A stretch of 64,000 bases of DNA from Burkholderia catarinensis (GTDB lineage: Bacteria > Pseudomonadota > Gammaproteobacteria > Burkholderiales > Burkholderiaceae), in the NCBI RefSeq assembly GCF_001883705.2, contig NZ_MDEQ02000019.1, forward strand, positions 1-64,000, written 5' to 3'. The notes under the pieces are model-generated. The model was not told the origin of the DNA, did no database searches, and worked only from the letters and a program-made list of their open reading frames with translations. Below are positions 1 to 8,027 of this stretch, piece after piece (position 1 is the first letter of the stretch; the number at the start of each line of letters is the position of its first letter). Position numbers and translations under genes: made by a program.

Positions 1-123
1 CCCACCCCGTAAGGGTTTCGAACGGACGCAGGCGCGCGAATTGCGCTACAGTCGCAACCGCCTGCCGCGCGGCGCATGGCATCGCGCGGCCGGCCACCAT
101 TTCTCGTCCGATCGAGCCCCAGG

Positions 124-759
124 ATGTCGTCTGCCCGTCCCGCGCCGCACCGGCGCCCCTCCCGCTTCATCCGCACGGCCGCGGCCCTCGCCGCCGCCGT
201 GGCGCTCGCCGCGTGCACGCACGACGAGCCGCGCTGGAACCTGACCAACGTCACCGGCCACCTGCCCGACCTGTCGTTCACGCTGACGGGCGGCGACGGC
301 CATCCCGTCGACGCCGATGCGTTCCACGGCCAGATCGCGCTCGTCTACTTCGGCTACACGCACTGCCCCGATGTCTGCCCCGAAACGTTGGCGCGGCTGA
401 TGGAAGTACTCGCGAAGCTCGGCCCGCAGGCGAACGACGTGCGCATCCTGTTCGTCTCGGTCGACCCCGCGCGCGACACGCCGCAGGCGATGCAATCGTA
501 TGTCGCCGCGTTCGACGCCGCGCATGCGCGCGGCCTGACCGGCACCGACCGACAGATCGAATCGCTCGCGAAGCGCTATCGCGTCGCATACCAGATGGAA
601 AAACGCGATCCGGCCGGCGGCTACGAAGTCACGCACAGCTCGGCCGTCTACATCTTCGACGCGACCGGCCGCGCGCGCCTGCTCGCGACCGACCGCGATT
701 CGCCCGACGCCATCGCCGCCGATGTGCGCCGGATCATCGACACCGCCTCCCCTACCTGA
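124..759 (+). CDS. SCO1/SenC/PrrC family copper-binding lipoprotein
   Basis: SCO proteins are periplasmic thioredoxin-fold copper carriers that help load the CuA site of cytochrome c oxidase. The 211-residue product starts with a basic, hydrophobic export signal ending in a lipobox (LAAC, Cys31), so it should be a membrane-anchored lipoprotein. The copper motif CPDVC (Cys81, Cys85) and the distal copper-ligand histidine in EVTHSS are both present. An ATG 48 bases further upstream is in frame, but starting at 124 gives the more normal signal peptide. A PCu(A)C gene follows 7 bases after the stop, and a CtaG-type gene comes next, so the three look like one copper-delivery operon. Confidence 0.93.
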   Translation: MSSARPAPHRRPSRFIRTAAALAAAVALAACTHDEPRWNLTNVTGHLPDLSFTLTGGDGHPVDADAFHGQIALVYFGYTHCPDVCPETLARLMEVLAKLGPQANDVRILFVSVDPARDTPQAMQSYVAAFDAAHARGLTGTDRQIESLAKRYRVAYQMEKRDPAGGYEVTHSSAVYIFDATGRARLLATDRDSPDAIAADVRRIIDTASPT

Positions 760-766
760 ATCCGAC

Positions 767-1213
767 ATGAAGACGAAGACGACACTCAAGGCGTTCGCCC
801 TCCTCGCCGCGCTGTGCGCCGGCGCCCACGCGTATGCCGCCGGCGCGATCACCGCGCAGAACGCATGGGTGCGCTGGCTGCCGAACAAGCTGCCCGCGGG
901 CGGCTACGTGACGCTCGTGAACACGGGCGACAAGCCCGTCGATCTCGTCGACGTCGACAGTCCCGATTACGGGATGGCGATGCTGCACCAGACCGTCTCG
1001 AACGGCTCGACGCAGAAGATGGAAATGGTCGACAAGCTGACGGTCCCCGCGCGCGGCAAGGTCGACATCGCGCCGGGCGGCTACCACTTCATGCTCGAGG
1101 AGCCGAAGCACGCGATCAAGCCCGGCGACACCGTGCACCTGCGCCTGAAATTCTCCGACGGTGAAACGGTCGACGCGCCGTTCGCCGTGAAGTCGCCGGC
1201 CCAGGCGAAGTGA
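767..1213 (+). CDS. Periplasmic copper chaperone PCu(A)C
   Basis: PCu(A)C proteins bind Cu(I) in the periplasm and pass it to SCO or directly to cytochrome oxidase. The 148-residue product has a clear signal peptide (residues 1 to about 24, ending AYA) and the family's Met/His ligand set: the MAMLHQT segment followed downstream by the HFM segment, consistent with the H(M)X10MX21HXM pattern. The ATG at 767 is chosen because it gives a clean signal peptide and sits just after the SCO stop; the longer open frame would overlap that gene. Operon position between SCO and the CtaG-like membrane protein supports a role in oxidase copper assembly. Confidence 0.93.
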   Translation: MKTKTTLKAFALLAALCAGAHAYAAGAITAQNAWVRWLPNKLPAGGYVTLVNTGDKPVDLVDVDSPDYGMAMLHQTVSNGSTQKMEMVDKLTVPARGKVDIAPGGYHFMLEEPKHAIKPGDTVHLRLKFSDGETVDAPFAVKSPAQAK

Positions 1214-1223
1214 TGCGCGCGCG

Positions 1224-2093
1224 ATGAACCTCCTGTACTGGCTCGATCCGTGGGAACCGTCGCCGACCGTGGTCATCGCGGTGCTGGCGGCTGCCGTGCT
1301 GTTCGCGCGCGGCGTGAAGAAGGCGAAGGTGTCGCCGCTGCGGCAGTTCTCGTTCTGGTTCGGGCTGACTGCGCTCTACATCGCGCTGCATACGCGGCTC
1401 GACTATTTCTTCGAGCACGAGTTCTTCCTGCACCGCGCGCAGCACCTCGTGCTGCACCATCTCGGGCCGTTCTTCATCGCGCTGTCCTACCCGGGCGCGG
1501 CGATTCGCGCCGGCATCCCGTTTCGCTGGCGGCAGCGCTTCGTGCGCCCCGCACTCGCCTGGGCGCCCGTGCGCGCGACGCTCGACGTGGTGTTTCATCC
1601 GGTCGTCGCGGTCGTGCTGTTCGTCGGGCTGATCTATTTCTGGCTGCTGTCGCCGATCCACTTCATCGCGATGCTCGACTGGCGTCTCTATCGCGTGATG
1701 AACTGGAGCATGGTGATCGACGGGCTGCTGTTCTGGTGGCTCGTCGTCGATCCGCGTCCCGCGCCGCCCGCGCGGCTGTCGCCGGGCCGCCGGATCCTGA
1801 TCGTCGTCGCGGCGATCCCGCCGCAGATCGCGCTCGGCGCGCTGATCTTCTTCACGCCGCACGAGCTGTATCCGATCTATTCGATCTGCGGCCGCGCGTT
1901 CACGTGGCTGAGCCCGCTGCGCGATCAGCAGATCGGCGGCCTGCTGCTGTGGATTCCGGGCTCGATGATGAGCGTGATCGGCGCGCTGATCGCTCTGCGG
2001 CACTGGCTACGGCTGTCCGCGCGCGGCCGCCTGATCGGCGAACGAGCCGTGCAGCGCGCGGACGAGCCGCCGGTGGCGAACGCCGCGCATTGA
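1224..2093 (+). CDS. Cytochrome c oxidase assembly protein, CtaG/caa3 type
   Basis: The 289-residue protein is a polytopic inner-membrane protein of the Caa3_CtaG family, found with terminal oxidases and copper handling. Hydrophobic segments run through most of its length, for example near residues 10-25, 40-55, 125-145, 170-180, 195-210 and 240-260. It carries several histidines in or near membrane segments (HTRLDYFFEHEFFLHRAQH region) that are typical of the family and could bind metal. It begins 10 bases after the PCu(A)C stop, making it the last member of the copper/oxidase trio. The exact biochemical step is not defined for most members. Confidence 0.9.
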   Translation: MNLLYWLDPWEPSPTVVIAVLAAAVLFARGVKKAKVSPLRQFSFWFGLTALYIALHTRLDYFFEHEFFLHRAQHLVLHHLGPFFIALSYPGAAIRAGIPFRWRQRFVRPALAWAPVRATLDVVFHPVVAVVLFVGLIYFWLLSPIHFIAMLDWRLYRVMNWSMVIDGLLFWWLVVDPRPAPPARLSPGRRILIVVAAIPPQIALGALIFFTPHELYPIYSICGRAFTWLSPLRDQQIGGLLLWIPGSMMSVIGALIALRHWLRLSARGRLIGERAVQRADEPPVANAAH

Positions 2094-2115
2094 CCGCTGC
2101 GCGGCGCGTGGCGCA

Positions 2116-2607
2116 TCACGCGCGCGCGCTGCTCATCCACACGTGCGGGATGCCGTCCTCGTCGTGCACGTCCGAACTCGGCGTGAAGCCGAATGCCCCG
2201 TAAAAACGCTGCAAGTGGGCCTGCGCATGCAGGCTCACCGGCGTATCCGGCCACTGCGCGCGGATATGCTCGAGCGCGCGCGACAGCAGCCCGTTGCCGA
2301 GGCCCGCACCGCGAAACGCGGCGGTCGTCAGCACACGGCCGATGCGGACGTCGGTGTTCTGCGCATCCGGCAGCAGCACGCGCAGGTAACCGGCCACACG
2401 GCCGGCCGGATCGAACGCGGCCAGGTGCCACGCGGCCTGGTCCGCGTCGTCGATGTCGCGATACACGCAGTTCTGCTCGACGACGAACACGGCGCTGCGC
2501 GCTTCGAGGATCGAATAGATTTCGCGCGCCGTCAGCGCGTCGAAGGATTTCCAGCGCCAGTCGAGATCGGCGGCGCTCGGGGATGCGGCGGATGCGGATA
2601 CGTTCAT
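2116..2607 (-). CDS. elaA: GNAT family N-acetyltransferase, ElaA-like
   Basis: The 163-residue product matches the ElaA branch of the GNAT acetyltransferases: an N-terminal DWRWKSFDAL segment, FVVEQNCVYRDIDD, then the acetyl-CoA loop region VLTTAAFRGAGLGNGLL, and a C-terminal GFTPSSDVHDEDGIPHVWM segment. The physiological substrate of ElaA is not known. The gene stands alone on the minus strand and converges with the CtaG-like gene, whose stop is 22 bases away. Start is the ATG at 2607; no better upstream start was seen. Confidence 0.9.
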   Translation of the reverse strand: MNVSASAASPSAADLDWRWKSFDALTAREIYSILEARSAVFVVEQNCVYRDIDDADQAAWHLAAFDPAGRVAGYLRVLLPDAQNTDVRIGRVLTTAAFRGAGLGNGLLSRALEHIRAQWPDTPVSLHAQAHLQRFYGAFGFTPSSDVHDEDGIPHVWMSSARA

Positions 2608-2698
2608 TTACGGTCCTGATTCGGGCGCGCCGGCCGGCGCGCGGCAACCGTTGATTATGCCTCGAAGCGCACGCGGCGCGCGACGCCCGTCCGCGCGC

Positions 2699-2724
2699 AA
2701 AAAAAGCCCCGCATTGCGCGGGGC
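2699..2724 (-). terminator. Intrinsic terminator of the pirin gene
   Basis: A 7-bp perfect stem (GCCCCGC/GCGGGGC) with a short loop lies just past the pirin stop. Read on the minus strand it is followed by a run of seven T. Confidence 0.85.
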
Positions 2725-2731
2725 CTGTCCG

Positions 2732-3598
2732 TCATGCCGGCATCTTGCCGAAGCGGCCGCTGTTGAAGTCCTCGATCGCGGTACGGATCTCCGCTTGTGA
2801 GTTCATCACGAACGGCCCGTAACCGACGACGGGCTCGTCGATCGGCTCACCGCTCAGGATCAGCAGCTTCGCGTCGCCGTTCGCTTCGATCTCGACATCG
2901 CGGCCGTCGCGACCCAGTTGCACGAACTGCGCTTCGCGGGCGACCGTCTCGCCGTTCACCTGCACGGTCCCGCCCAGCACGACCACCGCGAGCGTGCGCC
3001 CTTCAGCGACCGGGAACCGCGCATGGCCGCCTGCCACGAGCCGCACATCCCACACGTCGATCGGCGTGTGCGTGCGGGCCGGGCCGCGCCGCCCGTCGAG
3101 TTCGCCCGCGATGATCCGCGCACGCCCCGCGCCGTCCGGCAGCTCGACCACGGGGATGTCCGCGTTCAGCAGCGTCTGGTAGCCGGGCGCGCCCATCTTG
3201 TCCGCGGCAGGCAGGTTCACCCACAACTGCACCATCTCGAGCGGGCCGCCACGCTTCGTGAACCCCTCCGAATGGAATTCCTCATGCAGGATCCCGCTCG
3301 CGGCCGTCATCCACTGCACATCGCCCGGGCCGATCACGCCGCCCGCGCCGGTCGAGTCGCGATGCGCGACCTCGCCGTCATAGACGATCGTCACCGTTTC
3401 GAACCCGCGGTGCGGATGCTGGCCGACACCGCGCGGCGCCGAAGCCGGCTCGAACGTCGCGGGGCCTGCGTAATCGAGCAGCAGGAACGGGCTCAGATGC
3501 GTGCCGTGAGACTGGTAGCTGAACATCGAGCGCACCGGAAAACCGTCGCCGACCCAATGACCGCGCGGCGCACTGTACACACCCTGGATCTTCTTCAT
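2732..3598 (-). CDS. Pirin family protein
   Basis: Pirins are bicupin proteins; several bacterial members have quercetin 2,3-dioxygenase activity and others act as metal-dependent redox regulators. The 288-residue product has the N-terminal cupin metal ligands in HPHRGFETVT and the later HEEF, giving the His-His-His-Glu set. The ATG at 3598 is chosen over a longer open frame because a strong ribosome-binding sequence (GGAGAGGG) lies 4 bases upstream and the start MKKIQGVY is typical. It is divergently transcribed from a LysR-type regulator 109 bases away, which is the likely controller. Substrate unknown. Confidence 0.93.
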   Translation of the reverse strand: MKKIQGVYSAPRGHWVGDGFPVRSMFSYQSHGTHLSPFLLLDYAGPATFEPASAPRGVGQHPHRGFETVTIVYDGEVAHRDSTGAGGVIGPGDVQWMTAASGILHEEFHSEGFTKRGGPLEMVQLWVNLPAADKMGAPGYQTLLNADIPVVELPDGAGRARIIAGELDGRRGPARTHTPIDVWDVRLVAGGHARFPVAEGRTLAVVVLGGTVQVNGETVAREAQFVQLGRDGRDVEIEANGDAKLLILSGEPIDEPVVGYGPFVMNSQAEIRTAIEDFNSGRFGKMPA

Positions 3599-3616
3599 TA
3601 CCCTCTCCAAATTGCG

Positions 3617-3634
3617 GCGAAACACGTGTTTCGC
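3617..3634. promoter_or_regulatory. 18-bp perfect palindrome between pirin and lysR
   Basis: The sequence GCGAAACACGTGTTTCGC is a perfect inverted repeat in the 109-bp divergent intergenic region, 19 bases upstream of the pirin start codon and 73 bases upstream of the LysR start. Its position suits an operator for one or both genes. It does not fit the simple T-N11-A LysR box, so the binding protein is not certain. Confidence 0.6.
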
Positions 3635-3707
3635 ATCCTGAAGAGGAATATAGAGGTGGAACGATCGATCCGGTAGACTGCCAGAATCGCACTCAGCGTT
3701 CCATTTC

Positions 3708-4625
3708 ATGAACGATAAAGCGCGGGATCTGAACGATCTCTACTACTTCGTGCAGGTCGTCGAACACGGCGGCTTCGCGCCGGCCGGGCGCGCGCTGGAC
3801 ATGCCGAAATCGAAGCTGAGCCGCCGCATCGCGCTGCTCGAGGCGCGGCTCGGGATGCGGCTGATCCAGCGCTCGACGCGCCGCTTCACGGTCACCGACG
3901 TCGGCCAGACCTATTACGCGCATTGCCGCGCGATGCTCGTCGAGGCCGATGCCGCCGACGAGGCGATCGCGCTGCTGCACGAGGAGCCGCGCGGCATAGT
4001 GCGCGTCAGCTGCCCGATCGTGCTGCTCGATTCGCTGGTCGGCACGATGATCGCCGCGTTCATGGCCGCGTGCCCGCGTGTCGAGATTCATCTGGAAGCG
4101 ACCAACCGGCGCGTCGACGTCGTCGGCGAAGGGTTCGACGTCGCGATCCGCGTGCGCCCGCCGCCGCTCGAAGACAGCGATCTCGCGCTGCGCGTGCTGG
4201 CCGAGCGCGGCCAGTGCCTCGTCGCGAGCCCCGCGCTGCTGCGCGACCATGGCGTGCCGGCGGTTCCCGCCGATCTCGCGCGCCTGCCGAGCCTCGATCA
4301 CGGCGTGCCACAGTCCGCGCACGTGTGGCGGCTGCGCGGGCCCGACGGCGCTCACGCGGAAATCCACCACCAGCCGCGCTTCGTGACGGGCGGCATGCTC
4401 GCGCTGCGTGCAGCGGCGGTCGCGGGCATCGGCGTCGTGCAATTGCCGACGATGATGGTGCGCGATGAGGTCGCGCGCGGCGAACTGGCGACCGTGCTGC
4501 CGGACTGGGCGCCGCGCCGCGAGATCGTGCACGCGGTGTTCGCGTCGCGCCGGGGGCTGCTGCCCGCGGTGCGGGCGCTGCTTGATTTCCTGGCGGAGCG
4601 GTTTGCCGGGCTCGAGCCCGATTGA
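3708..4625 (+). CDS. LysR family transcriptional regulator
   Basis: A 305-residue protein with the standard LysR layout: N-terminal winged helix-turn-helix (about residues 8-66, with FAPAGRALDMPKSKLSRRI as the recognition region) and a C-terminal substrate-binding-like effector domain (about 95-300). It belongs to the branch that often controls a divergent pirin or oxidoreductase gene. It lies head-to-head with pirin, and an 18-bp palindrome in the shared promoter region is a plausible operator. The effector is unknown. Length and domain order are normal. Confidence 0.93.
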   Translation: MNDKARDLNDLYYFVQVVEHGGFAPAGRALDMPKSKLSRRIALLEARLGMRLIQRSTRRFTVTDVGQTYYAHCRAMLVEADAADEAIALLHEEPRGIVRVSCPIVLLDSLVGTMIAAFMAACPRVEIHLEATNRRVDVVGEGFDVAIRVRPPPLEDSDLALRVLAERGQCLVASPALLRDHGVPAVPADLARLPSLDHGVPQSAHVWRLRGPDGAHAEIHHQPRFVTGGMLALRAAAVAGIGVVQLPTMMVRDEVARGELATVLPDWAPRREIVHAVFASRRGLLPAVRALLDFLAERFAGLEPD

Positions 4626-4729
4626 GCGCGCCGCATCGCACGCGAATCGCGCGCTGCAGACCGCGTGCGCGTGCCGTAGACTGCGGTACGCGCATCGCGC
4701 ATTTTCGCAACCCCTATCGCCTTCCCGCC

Positions 4730-5233
4730 ATGTTCACGCTGTCCAACGACCCCAATGCCTCCAAGGCCGATCAATACGCGACGCTCGTCAAACAGGCGCG
4801 CGCGCTCGTCGAGTCCGAACGCGACCTGACCGCGAACGCGGCGAACTTCGCCGCGCTCGTCTATCACTCGCTCGACCGTCTCAACTGGGCCGGCTTCTAC
4901 TTCTTCGACGGGTCGGAACTCGTGGTCGGGCCGTTCCAGGGCAAGCCCGCGTGCGTGCGGATCGCGCTCGGCAAGGGCGTGTGCGGCACCGCCGCACAGA
5001 CGCGCGAGACGCAGGTCGTGCGCGACGTGCACGACTTCCCCGGTCATATCGCGTGCGACGCGGCATCGGAATCGGAAATCGTCGTGCCGCTGGTGGCCGG
5101 CGACGGCACGCTGATCGGCGTGTGGGACGTCGACAGCCCGGTCGCCGCGCGCTTCGATGACGAAGACCGCCAGGGCATGGAAGCGCTGTGCCGCGTGTTC
5201 GTCGAACACGCATGGCAGAAGGCACGCGGTTGA
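4730..5233 (+). CDS. msrC: Free methionine-(R)-sulfoxide reductase (GAF domain)
   Basis: fRMsr enzymes reduce free L-methionine-(R)-sulfoxide using thioredoxin. The 167-residue product is a single GAF domain with the three conserved cysteines, Cys75, Cys85 and Cys109, at the spacing seen in E. coli YebR (10 and 24 residues apart). The ATG at 4730 gives the family-length protein; the longer frame upstream overlaps the LysR stop and carries no homologous sequence. It is oriented after the LysR gene with about 105 bases between, so it may have its own promoter, and it converges on map. Confidence 0.92.
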   Translation: MFTLSNDPNASKADQYATLVKQARALVESERDLTANAANFAALVYHSLDRLNWAGFYFFDGSELVVGPFQGKPACVRIALGKGVCGTAAQTRETQVVRDVHDFPGHIACDAASESEIVVPLVAGDGTLIGVWDVDSPVAARFDDEDRQGMEALCRVFVEHAWQKARG

Positions 5234-5316
5234 GCCGCGGCTACGTAGCGTTCAGGCACCCCGGAGCCGGTCGCCGCGATCGCGTGTGAATCGCACCGCG
5301 CGACCTCGAACGAAAT

Positions 5317-5335
5317 GGGCCCCACGACGGGGCCC
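5317..5335. terminator. Hairpin between convergent fRMsr and map genes
   Basis: A perfect 7-bp GGGCCCC/GGGGCCC stem with a 5-base loop lies between the two convergent stops. The T-tract on either strand is weak, so termination is a tentative reading. Confidence 0.4.
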
Positions 5336-5380
5336 GATCCATTGCGCCGCTGCGCCGCCGTGCGCGGCGCACGGCAGGCA

Positions 5381-6187
5381 TCAGGCGGCGTGCGTGCCGG
5401 AAAGCGCCGCGACCGCCTGCGGCTGCGCGTCTTCGGTCAGCACCTCGAAGCCTGTTTCCGTCACCACGACCATGTGCTCCCATTGCGCGGACAGCGAATG
5501 GTCCTTCGTGACGACCGTCCAGCCGTCCGCCAGCACGCGCGTGTCGCGCTTGCCCGCGTTGAGCATCGGCTCGATCGTGAAGATCATCCCCGGACGCAGC
5601 GGAACGCCAGTGCCCGGGCGGCCGTAGTGCAGCACCTGCGGCTCGTCGTGATAGACATCGCCGATGCCGTGCCCGCAGTACTCGCGAACCACGCTGAACC
5701 CTTCACGATGCGCGACCTGCTGGATCGCATAGCCGACGTCGCCGAGCGTCGCGCCCGGACGAACCGCGCGGATGCCCGCGTGCATCGCCTCATAGGTCGC
5801 CGCGACGAGACGCCGCGCGAGTTCGTTCGGTTCGCCGACGAAATACATGCGGCTCGTATCGCCGAACCAGCCGTCCTTGATCACCGCGATGTCGAGGTTC
5901 ACGATGTCGCCGTCGCGCATCGGCCGCGACGTCGGAATGCCGTGACAGACCACATGGTTGACCGACGTGCACAGCGTCTTCGGATAGCCGTGGTAGCCGA
6001 TGTTCGCGGGAATCGCGCCAAGCACGTCGACGATGTATTCGCGGCAGCGCGCGTCCAGCTCGTCAGTGGACACGCCGGGCTTCACATGCTCGGTGATCAT
6101 CGTCAGCACCTGCGACGCCAGCTTCGCGGCTTCGCGCGACTTGGCGATTTCTGCGTTGCCGCGGATCGGGATTTCGCGCTTCGCCAT
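5381..6187 (-). CDS. map: Type I methionine aminopeptidase
   Basis: The enzyme removes the N-terminal methionine from new proteins. The 268-residue product has the pita-bread metallopeptidase sequence with the expected metal ligands: the Asp of VNLDIAVIKDGWFGDTS (two Asp), the His of CGHGIG, the Glu of FTIEPM and the Glu of WEHMVVV. The ATG at 6187 overlaps the stop of the upstream ParD-like gene in a TAATG arrangement, so the two are translationally coupled. Genomes of this group usually carry more than one map; whether this is the essential copy cannot be judged here. Confidence 0.94.
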   Translation of the reverse strand: MAKREIPIRGNAEIAKSREAAKLASQVLTMITEHVKPGVSTDELDARCREYIVDVLGAIPANIGYHGYPKTLCTSVNHVVCHGIPTSRPMRDGDIVNLDIAVIKDGWFGDTSRMYFVGEPNELARRLVAATYEAMHAGIRAVRPGATLGDVGYAIQQVAHREGFSVVREYCGHGIGDVYHDEPQVLHYGRPGTGVPLRPGMIFTIEPMLNAGKRDTRVLADGWTVVTKDHSLSAQWEHMVVVTETGFEVLTEDAQPQAVAALSGTHAA

Positions 6188-6423
6188 TACGCCACCTGCT
6201 CGATGCCGTGCGCGACCGGTTCCGCCGGCGCCCCATCGCCGCCGCGTGCTTCGGCCTCGATCAACATCCGGCAGATGTCGCCGTAGGACAGCGCCGGGTT
6301 GAGTTCCGCCAGCATCCCGACGCGCAGCCAGTGTTCGGCCTGCGCATTGATCGAGCGGCTCAGCGCCGTGCTGGTCGAGCGCAGCCGCTCGTGCATGTGC
6401 TCGGAAATCTTGATGATGCCCAT
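6187..6423 (-). CDS. ParD-like family protein (antitoxin-like)
   Basis: A 78-residue protein resembling the ParD-like antitoxin family: the N-terminal MGIIKISEHMHERLRSTST segment looks like a ribbon-helix-helix DNA-binding start, followed by helices (SINAQAEHWLRVG, LSYGDICRML). No RelE/ParE toxin gene lies beside it. Its stop overlaps the map start (TAATG). The ATG at 6423 is preferred to a longer open frame that runs back through the promoter region. The function is inferred; it may be an orphan antitoxin, an autoregulator of the map transcript, or something else. Confidence 0.75.
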   Translation of the reverse strand: MGIIKISEHMHERLRSTSTALSRSINAQAEHWLRVGMLAELNPALSYGDICRMLIEAEARGGDGAPAEPVAHGIEQVA

Positions 6424-6532
6424 ATATCCCCAATTAAACGAAACGTAGCTGTTTCGTATATTACGCTGTGCGCGCGCGACGGGCAAGCCGTTCGGATGCC
6501 GTCGCCCTCTTGGGCCGCCACGACAAACGTCG

Positions 6533-6562
6533 TTGACATTGAATTCCAGTTTGCTGGAAAAT
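6533..6562 (+). promoter_or_regulatory. Putative promoter of the XRE-cupin gene
   Basis: A perfect TTGACA (6533-6538) is followed after 18 bases by GAAAAT (6557-6562), four of six matches to the -10 consensus. The predicted transcript start would fall almost at the ATG, giving a leader of only a few bases. Confidence 0.55.
6544..6559. promoter_or_regulatory. Palindromic operator inside the XRE-cupin promoter
   Basis: TTCCAG-TTTG-CTGGAA is a perfect 6-bp inverted repeat placed between and over the -35 and -10 elements of the XRE-cupin gene. Position and symmetry suggest autorepression by the encoded helix-turn-helix protein; the same site also sits upstream of the divergent ParD-like/map pair. 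Confidence 0.6.
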
Positions 6563-6571
6563 AAATCCATC

Positions 6572-7189
6572 ATGAAAGAATCAGCACCCGCCGCTGCCGA
6601 CGACGGCATCAACGAACGCATCGCCCGGCGCGTGCGCGACCTGCGCACCGTCCGAGGCTACACGCTCGACGCGCTGGCCGCGCGCTCGGGCGTCAGCCGT
6701 TCGATGATCTCGCTCATCGAACGCGCATCGGCCAGCCCCACGGCCGTCGTGCTCGACAAGCTCGCGGCCGGTCTCGGCGTGTCGCTGGCCGGCCTGTTCG
6801 GCGGCGACCAGGACGACGCGCCCGCGCAGCCGCTGGCACGGCGCGCGCAGCAGGCCGAATGGCGCGATCCGGCGTCCGGCTATGTGCGGCGCAACCTCTC
6901 CCCGGCCGGCTGGCCGTCGCCGATCCAGCTCGTCGAGGTCGACTTCCCGCCTGGCGCGCGCGTCGCGTACGACAGCGGCGGACGCGAAAGCGCGCTGCAT
7001 CAGCAGGTGTGGATCATCAGCGGCCGCGTCGACGTCACGTTCGGCGATGCGCTTCACGAACTTCGCGAAGGCGACTGTCTGGCCATGCGGCTCGACCAGC
7101 CGCTGATTTTCAGCAATCCGTCGTCGCATGCCGCGCGCTATGTCGTCGTGATCTGCGATGCATCCGCCGCCGGCGTGCGGAGCACGTGA
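6572..7189 (+). CDS. XRE family regulator with C-terminal cupin domain
   Basis: A 205-residue two-domain regulator: an XRE helix-turn-helix at about residues 15-72 (RVRDLRTVRGYTLDALAARS, then SRSMISLIERASASP) and a single cupin domain at about 110-195. Proteins of this layout usually repress small metabolic or amino-acid-related genes and bind a small ligand in the cupin. The ATG at 6572 follows a TTGACA promoter containing a 16-base palindrome, so autoregulation is likely. A GNAT acetyltransferase gene follows 50 bases downstream on the same strand and is a candidate target. Confidence 0.92.
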   Translation: MKESAPAAADDGINERIARRVRDLRTVRGYTLDALAARSGVSRSMISLIERASASPTAVVLDKLAAGLGVSLAGLFGGDQDDAPAQPLARRAQQAEWRDPASGYVRRNLSPAGWPSPIQLVEVDFPPGARVAYDSGGRESALHQQVWIISGRVDVTFGDALHELREGDCLAMRLDQPLIFSNPSSHAARYVVVICDASAAGVRST

Positions 7190-7239
7190 TGCGCACGTCG
7201 TGTGCGCAACCGGTTTAAAGCCAACAGGAAGGTGCCCGT

Positions 7240-7788
7240 ATGAACTCCCCGAAACAGCGCGACGACGTGCGCCTGATCGATTGCAGCGAGGCCGAGCATG
7301 CAGCGGCCATCCTCGAGATCCTGAACGACGCGATCGCGAACTCGACCGCGCTGTACGACTACCAGCCGCGTCCGCCGGAAGCGATGGCCGCGTGGTTCGC
7401 GGCGAAGCGCGCGGGCGGCTTCCCGGTCATCGGCGCGGTCGATGCGTCCGGCACGCTGCTCGGCTTCGCGAGCTGGGGCACGTTCCGCGCGTTTCCCGCC
7501 TACAAGTACACGGTCGAGCACAGCGTGTACGTGCATCGCGACCAGCGCGGCCGCGGGCTCGGCGAGGTGCTGCTGCGCGAAGTGGTCCGGCGCGCGCGGG
7601 AAGCGGGAGTACACGTGGTGGTCGGCTGCATCGATGCAACCAATGCCGGGAGCATCGCGCTGCATACGAAGCTGGGTTTCGTGCATGCGGGCACGATTGC
7701 GGAAGCGGGCTTCAAGTTCGGGCGCTGGCTCGATGCGGCGTTCTATCAGCTGAAGCTCGACACGCCGGCACAGCCGGTGGATGGCTAA
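7240..7788 (+). CDS. GNAT N-acetyltransferase, phosphinothricin/methionine-sulfoximine type
   Basis: A 182-residue acetyltransferase. The acetyl-CoA binding segment is visible as VHRDQRGRGLGEVLLREVV at about residues 105-123, preceded by the conserved EHSVYV strand and followed by the family pattern GCIDATNAGSIALHTKLGF. This pattern is typical of the Pat/MddA group, which acetylates methionine sulfone, sulfoximine and phosphinothricin-like compounds. A good ribosome-binding site (AGGAAGG) lies 8 bases before the ATG. It follows the XRE-cupin gene and may be controlled by it. Confidence 0.9.
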   Translation: MNSPKQRDDVRLIDCSEAEHAAAILEILNDAIANSTALYDYQPRPPEAMAAWFAAKRAGGFPVIGAVDASGTLLGFASWGTFRAFPAYKYTVEHSVYVHRDQRGRGLGEVLLREVVRRAREAGVHVVVGCIDATNAGSIALHTKLGFVHAGTIAEAGFKFGRWLDAAFYQLKLDTPAQPVDG

Positions 7789-7936
7789 GCGGCGTCGCGG
7801 CCCTCGACCGTCGCCCCGCGTCATTCATCCGGGCTCGCGTGATTCATCCCGGGAGCCGCGCAGGGAGTCGGTCGGCGCCCGGGTGCTGATCGACCGCCTG
7901 GAAGCGGCCTGCGGTTATGAAATGGCGCCGCGCGTC

Positions 7937-7999
<63 letters not shown>

Positions 8000-8023
8000 G
8001 GTACGGCGGTACGGCGGTACGGC
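8000..8023. repeat. Octanucleotide tandem repeat (three GGTACGGC units)
   Basis: Three perfect copies of GGTACGGC directly abut the heptanucleotide array and end five bases before the ATG at 8028. Confidence 0.9.
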
Positions 8024-8027
8024 GGTT

